Shown one piece after another: positions 60,407 through 64,000 of a DNA stretch of 64,000 bases. The stretch's first letter is position 1. Each line of letters opens with the position of its first letter. Both the position numbers and the translations under genes were made by a program. The stretch spans positions 218,501 to 282,500 of the forward strand of contig NC_135211.1 of assembly GCF_052324685.1 (NCBI RefSeq), read 5' to 3'. The notes beneath the pieces are model-generated. The model was not told where the DNA came from. It searched no databases and saw only the letters and a program-made list of their open reading frames with translations. This stretch comes from Brachyhypopomus gauderio. Taxonomy: Eukaryota > Chordata > Actinopteri > Gymnotiformes > Hypopomidae.

Positions 60407-62384
60407 AAACGATATGTGGTAGTATAAAGAAACACCCCTCAAAAACAGGGGAAGGAATATTTACCTGACCAATTTTAATGTTGCTTTGTGTTTCAGGTTT
60501 GAAAAGTGCTGGAATTTAGGTTAAAGTGCTTGAAAATGCTTGAAATTGTAACTACTTCGTTTCACAACAAATAGCTGTCTGACTGAACAGTTTTCTTGTA
60601 TTACGTTAACAAATACGAGCCTCTTGGAAATTCCAGGACGAAACATGAGAGAACGTGAAGACGTTAAGATTGGGTGTTTTGAAAATAAATCACCATTAAA
60701 TAATGTGATAAAAAAGCGAATTATTTCAAGTATATGTATAAATATTTAAGTTTAACGTGCTGGGAAATATTGAAATGGACCTTGACGTACAAGTGTTTTG
60801 ACGAAAGTGACGTACAAGTGTTTTAATTCCACCTTGTAAACGTGTATGAACCAGTGACTGTATATATAATGGACGGTACATCACCGTTGACTCCCATTGT
60901 GAACTTTTGAAGCCACCAAGATGGCCGCACGGACACCGCCATCTTGGATGCGCTTGAGCAGTAGATGAAAATTGGAGCCAGAGCATGCGCATTAGAATCG
61001 GTAGGCAGGACCGTATCTCCGCCAGAGACTGTATCTCCGCCCCAATATTCGTTAGGATACGCCCACCAGTATAGACACTTTTGACGTTTTACAAAATAAA
61101 CAAAGGTAAAAGGTTTTAATTCTGCTGTTGAGAGTTTTGCTGTTGATAGTTTTTATAGAGTTTTGCTGTTGAGCGCGTTTACGTTTGAGCGTCTGGTATT
61201 AGATGTCAACCAACTCAGCTATTAACTGTCAATCACCTTATTGTCACACCCCTTTAAAAAACACTTAATAACTTCTATTAAATCTGTTTATCATAGAGAA
61301 AAACACTGGGAGAGATACTAACGCAATGGGGTCTTATAGAATTGACAAAATATAATTGCTCATAAAACTTATTTTACGTGTAATAAAAATTCAAAGTTTC
61401 TCGTCTGGCACGTTCACTTACATGGGAATGGGCGGGGTTAAAAGTTGTACTGCAGCCAGCCACTAGAGTGCAGCTGACTCGCGGAGGCTTCACTTTTCAC
61501 TCATGTTGTCCAGTCCACTTAAATATACGGTCTCTGGTATGAACCCTGCAAACATGACTTTGTTCATTGCGCTGCGGCGCGGCGCACGCAAAGTTACAAA
61601 ATTCGAGGTGCACGAGTATATAAACCAGGCTTTAGCGCCCTTCGTTGAAATGTTCCGAAAGCACCGCTTGCAAACTGGCTTGTCTGTGTCCTTCGGTTTT
61701 CCAAGTATTTCCACACAGCACTTCTGCTGCTTTCCTTGTTTATTAAGATGGGCTGCAAACACACTGCGTTTGCTTTAGCTACCATTTTAGCATTACAAAC
61801 TGTTTTGTGCATTACAGCAGCTTAGGTGGGTCAAACGAAAGCGCATTTTATGTAAAAAGAATCGATTGGCTCCTTTGGTTGTTACAGCTTTAAAGCACCG
61901 TTTGCAGACCGACCTCAGAGCAAAGTCACGTTTGCAGGGTTCATGCACATTTACAAGGTGGAATTAAAAACACTTGTACGTCACTTTCAAGGTCCAGTTC
62001 AATATTTCCCAGCACGATAAACTTAATTAAGTTAAATATTTATACATATACTCGTAATGACAGGGAATAATTTGCTTTTAACCACATTATTTAATGGTGG
62101 TTTCTTTTCAAAACACCCAATCTTAACGTCTTCACGTTCTCTCATGTTTCGTCCTGGAATTACAAGAGACTCGTATTTGTTAACGTAATACAAGAGAACT
62201 GTTCAGTCAGATAGCTATTTGTTGTGAAACTAAGTAGTTACAATTTCAAGCATGTTCAAGTACTTTAACCTAAATTCCAGCACTTTTCAAACCTGGAACA
62301 CAAAGCAACATTAAAATTCATTTTTAATTAGAAGTCCTTCCCCTGTTTTTGATGGGTTTTTCTTTATACTACCACATATCGTTT
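60407..62384. mobile_element. Long snap-back inverted repeat of a hAT/ZBED-type element
   Basis: The left arm (60407-60852, then 61546 to about 61562) is the reverse complement of the right arm (about 61921-62384, 464 bp), with scattered mismatches. Matching landmarks are aaacgatatgtggtagtata against tatactaccacatatcgttt, and ccaccttgtaaacgtgtatg against catgcacatttacaaggtgg. The loop (about 61563-61920) carries on its minus strand a BED zinc-finger relic (GKPKDTDKPVCKRCFRNIST), with the preceding AVWKYL in another frame, so the transposase is broken. The left arm was later hit by the MITE at 60853-61536. A weaker match extends the arms to about 60376 and 62444. Confidence 0.8.
60853..61536. 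mobile_element. Non-autonomous DNA transposon nested in the inverted repeat
   Basis: 684 bp, flanked by gtatgaacc (60844-60852 and 61537-61545), an 8- or 9-bp duplication. The ends agtgactgtatatataatgg and, read from the right, cagagaccgtatatttaagt form an imperfect inverted repeat of about 22 bp. The interior (gaagccaccaagatggccgc near the start; a gggaatgggcggggtta box near the end) is familiar as a common fish repeat. No coding capacity. Confidence 0.85.
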
Positions 62385-62499
62385 CGGAGAACACTGTACG
62401 CGGAAAGTATAAACGCTTCCACCGTTCACGCAGGGTCATGCGAGGTGGGCGGAGTCACGCGCTATGGTCACTCCCGAAAGTATAAACCAGGCTTTATTC

Positions 62500-62705
62500 T
62501 GCAGAGAGGAGGCAAGCGCTGCACTGCTGTACGCTCACACTGCCCCCGTGTGGCACTCTTTGGAAATACTGCTCTTAAAAAAAAAACAAAAAAAAAAAAA
62601 ACACTCAATCCTATAGCACCGATACCAAGCAAATTGGGTATAGTACCGTTTTTAATGACGAAGTATTGCGATACTACTCTAGTATCGGTATACCGTACAA
62701 CACTA
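62500..62705. mobile_element. Right end of a hAT-like element
   Basis: Read from the right it starts tagtgttgtacggtatacc and has a subterminal palindrome of ggtatac / gataccgg type. The matching left end was not found in the window. A-rich runs lie at 62577-62602. Confidence 0.55.
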
Positions 62706-62709
62706 GCTG

Positions 62710-63370
62710 TCAGCACAGCAATTCTGTAAGTAAATGATCTGTTGGTTTGTGAATGTAACATGGATCCACTAGTACTGGACATAGAAGTAGCAAAAAATTT
62801 AACAATGTCTAGGATTTGCTTGAAAAATAGATTGTGCATGTTTTCAAGGTTATTCATGTCGTAAAATTGTCAGATCTTCAATTCTTACTCAGGATTTTCA
62901 GAATATCTGGATCCACCCAAAACGCATTTTTACTGGTTCTGCATGTAGCTGTCTGAAAACTCCTACCATACTGCATAGTCCAAGACTGCACAGACCATTT
63001 TGGTCTCATTTTTTATTTTCTATTTCAGGAAGTATAGGTAACTGTCAACTTGGTTCTTTCTTAGCCAGCTGTGTTTGTCATAAGAAGGCAAAGAGAGGTG
63101 CTGCATCTATTTAATTTCTGCATAGACATCAGCTGTAAAATGTGAATTCTGAGTCAGCATCTGCTGTAACGTGTGATTCCTGAGTAGACATGAGCTGTAA
63201 GACGTGATTTCTGAGTAGACATCAGCTGAAAGCTGTTCTGCAAAATACATACATATATGTATATTTTTTGTAAAACTAGAGTCAGTGAGGATGACCAAAG
63301 AGCATCTAGAGGATTAGCAAATAAATAAAGCAAATCACCTCTTCTGTGATTAGCAGCAGCATGTAGGTAC
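62710..63370. other. vps35 intron, no gene seen
   Basis: Contains three loose copies of a tcagctgtaa / gtgattcctgagtaga motif between 63120 and 63230. No exon found. Confidence 0.45.
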
Positions 63371-63379
63371 CAGTGGACC

Positions 63380-63607
63380 CTGACTCACTGGTCTTCACGG
63401 ACAATATGACTGGTGGAACTGACTCACTGGTCTTCACGGACAATATGACTGGTGGAACTGACTCACTGGTCTTCACGGACAATATGACTGGTGGAACTGA
63501 CTCACTGGTCTTCACGGACAATATGACTGGTGGAACTGACTCACTGGTCTTCACGGACAATATGACTGGTGGAACTGACTCACTGGTTTTCACAGATATG
63601 ACTAGAG
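63380..63607. repeat. 39-bp minisatellite, six copies
   Basis: Unit ctgactcactggtcttcacg, then gacaatatgactggtgga, at 63381, 63420, 63459, 63498, 63537 and 63576; the first five are identical within the core and the last is shorter and diverged. As 39 is a multiple of three it is open as a 13-residue peptide repeat on both strands, an effect of the period and not evidence for a gene. Confidence 0.96.
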
Positions 63608-64000
63608 GTTGCAATAGCAAGATGAATTCTGTAGTGGACAGAATCATCTTAACTGACGCTACCAAAATACCTTAAAACACAATTGGTGAAGCATAACCAT
63701 ACAGGATGACTGAGACCCAAAGTGCACTAATAAAGCAACTACAAAGATCTACAAGGAGATTATGAATAGCGAAAAATTCTTGATCTGAACACCAGTGAGT
63801 ATACTCTGAATTTAGCAAAGCAAAGGATGACAGTGAAAAAGGGAAAAAAGGGGAATCTGTGGGTTGCAGACACTGCTCAGTCACCTGCATAATCCCAAAA
63901 GGATTTGCAACCAAACCTTAAATGTTTTATTTAGGATTCTGGTCACTTATCTAATTACTCAGAGTGCCCTGAAATTGTATGTGAAATGGACAGAGTCCCC

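Noticed and set aside
63306-63675. Repeated 13-residue peptide on both strands
   Set aside because: A 39-bp minisatellite keeps any frame open; no start context, domain or splice signals support a gene.
56135-64000. Further upstream vps35 exon
   Set aside because: I looked for the sequence preceding KRVMECLKK in human VPS35 (CAHLFWSGRN region) and found nothing on the minus strand.

Overview
The window is vertebrate, almost certainly teleost, nuclear DNA. The evidence is two recognisable vertebrate genes with spliced exons (a histamine H3-type receptor and the 3' end of vps35), vertebrate-type tRNA-Lys(CTT) and tRNA-Asn(GTT) genes, and a typical fish mix of L2-like LINEs, Ty3/Gypsy elements, hAT and Tc1 remnants, a tRNA-derived SINE and long AT microsatellites. 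I cannot name the species.

Region 1 (1-27079) is a tandem array of a 1390-bp unit that already runs at the first base. Each unit carries one tRNA-Lys(CTT) on the plus strand and one convergent tRNA-Asn(GTT) on the minus strand, 89 bp apart, with about 1.15 kb of non-coding spacer. Nineteen Lys/Asn pairs are present. The Asn genes are almost all perfect. More than half of the Lys genes share two damaging changes (G30 to C in the anticodon stem and C56 to G in the T loop and B box), so a probably dead tRNA-Lys has been amplified with the array. A 1213-bp hAT-type element with an 8-bp target duplication interrupts the penultimate unit. The array ends in a diverged partial unit (27078-27223).

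Region 2 (27224-37834) is a nest of mobile elements. The oldest layer is a decayed Ty3/Gypsy element on the minus strand in which integrase lies upstream of reverse transcriptase, the order known for Gmr1-like elements of fish; its gag part looks SCAN-like. It was hit by a 5'-truncated L2-type LINE (28042-29665, 8-bp duplication) and by a young, nearly whole Mag-like Gypsy element (31046-35833, 191-bp LTRs, 5-bp duplication). A second, unrelated Gypsy remnant follows on the plus strand.

Region 3 (37835-43700) holds a compact three-exon histamine H3-type receptor gene (41443-43188) with a plausible TATA/CCAAT promoter. Upstream are a long pyrimidine tract and a short degenerate tandem repeat.

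Region 4 (43700-49000) is intergenic: L2-like LINE pieces, a Tc1-like transposase fossil and an AT microsatellite.

Region 5 (49000-64000) is the 3' end of vps35 on the minus strand. The last coding exon (49892-50071) and the one before it (55991-56134) are visible; the next upstream exon is not in the window. Both introns are packed with repeats: non-autonomous hAT elements (one with a nested 109-bp palindrome), a SINE, LINE tails, three minisatellites and a long snap-back inverted repeat with a nested transposon.

No operons, CRISPR arrays or bacterial signals occur. The most interesting signals are the amplification of a defective tRNA-Lys beside an intact tRNA-Asn, and the nested Gmr1-like element.
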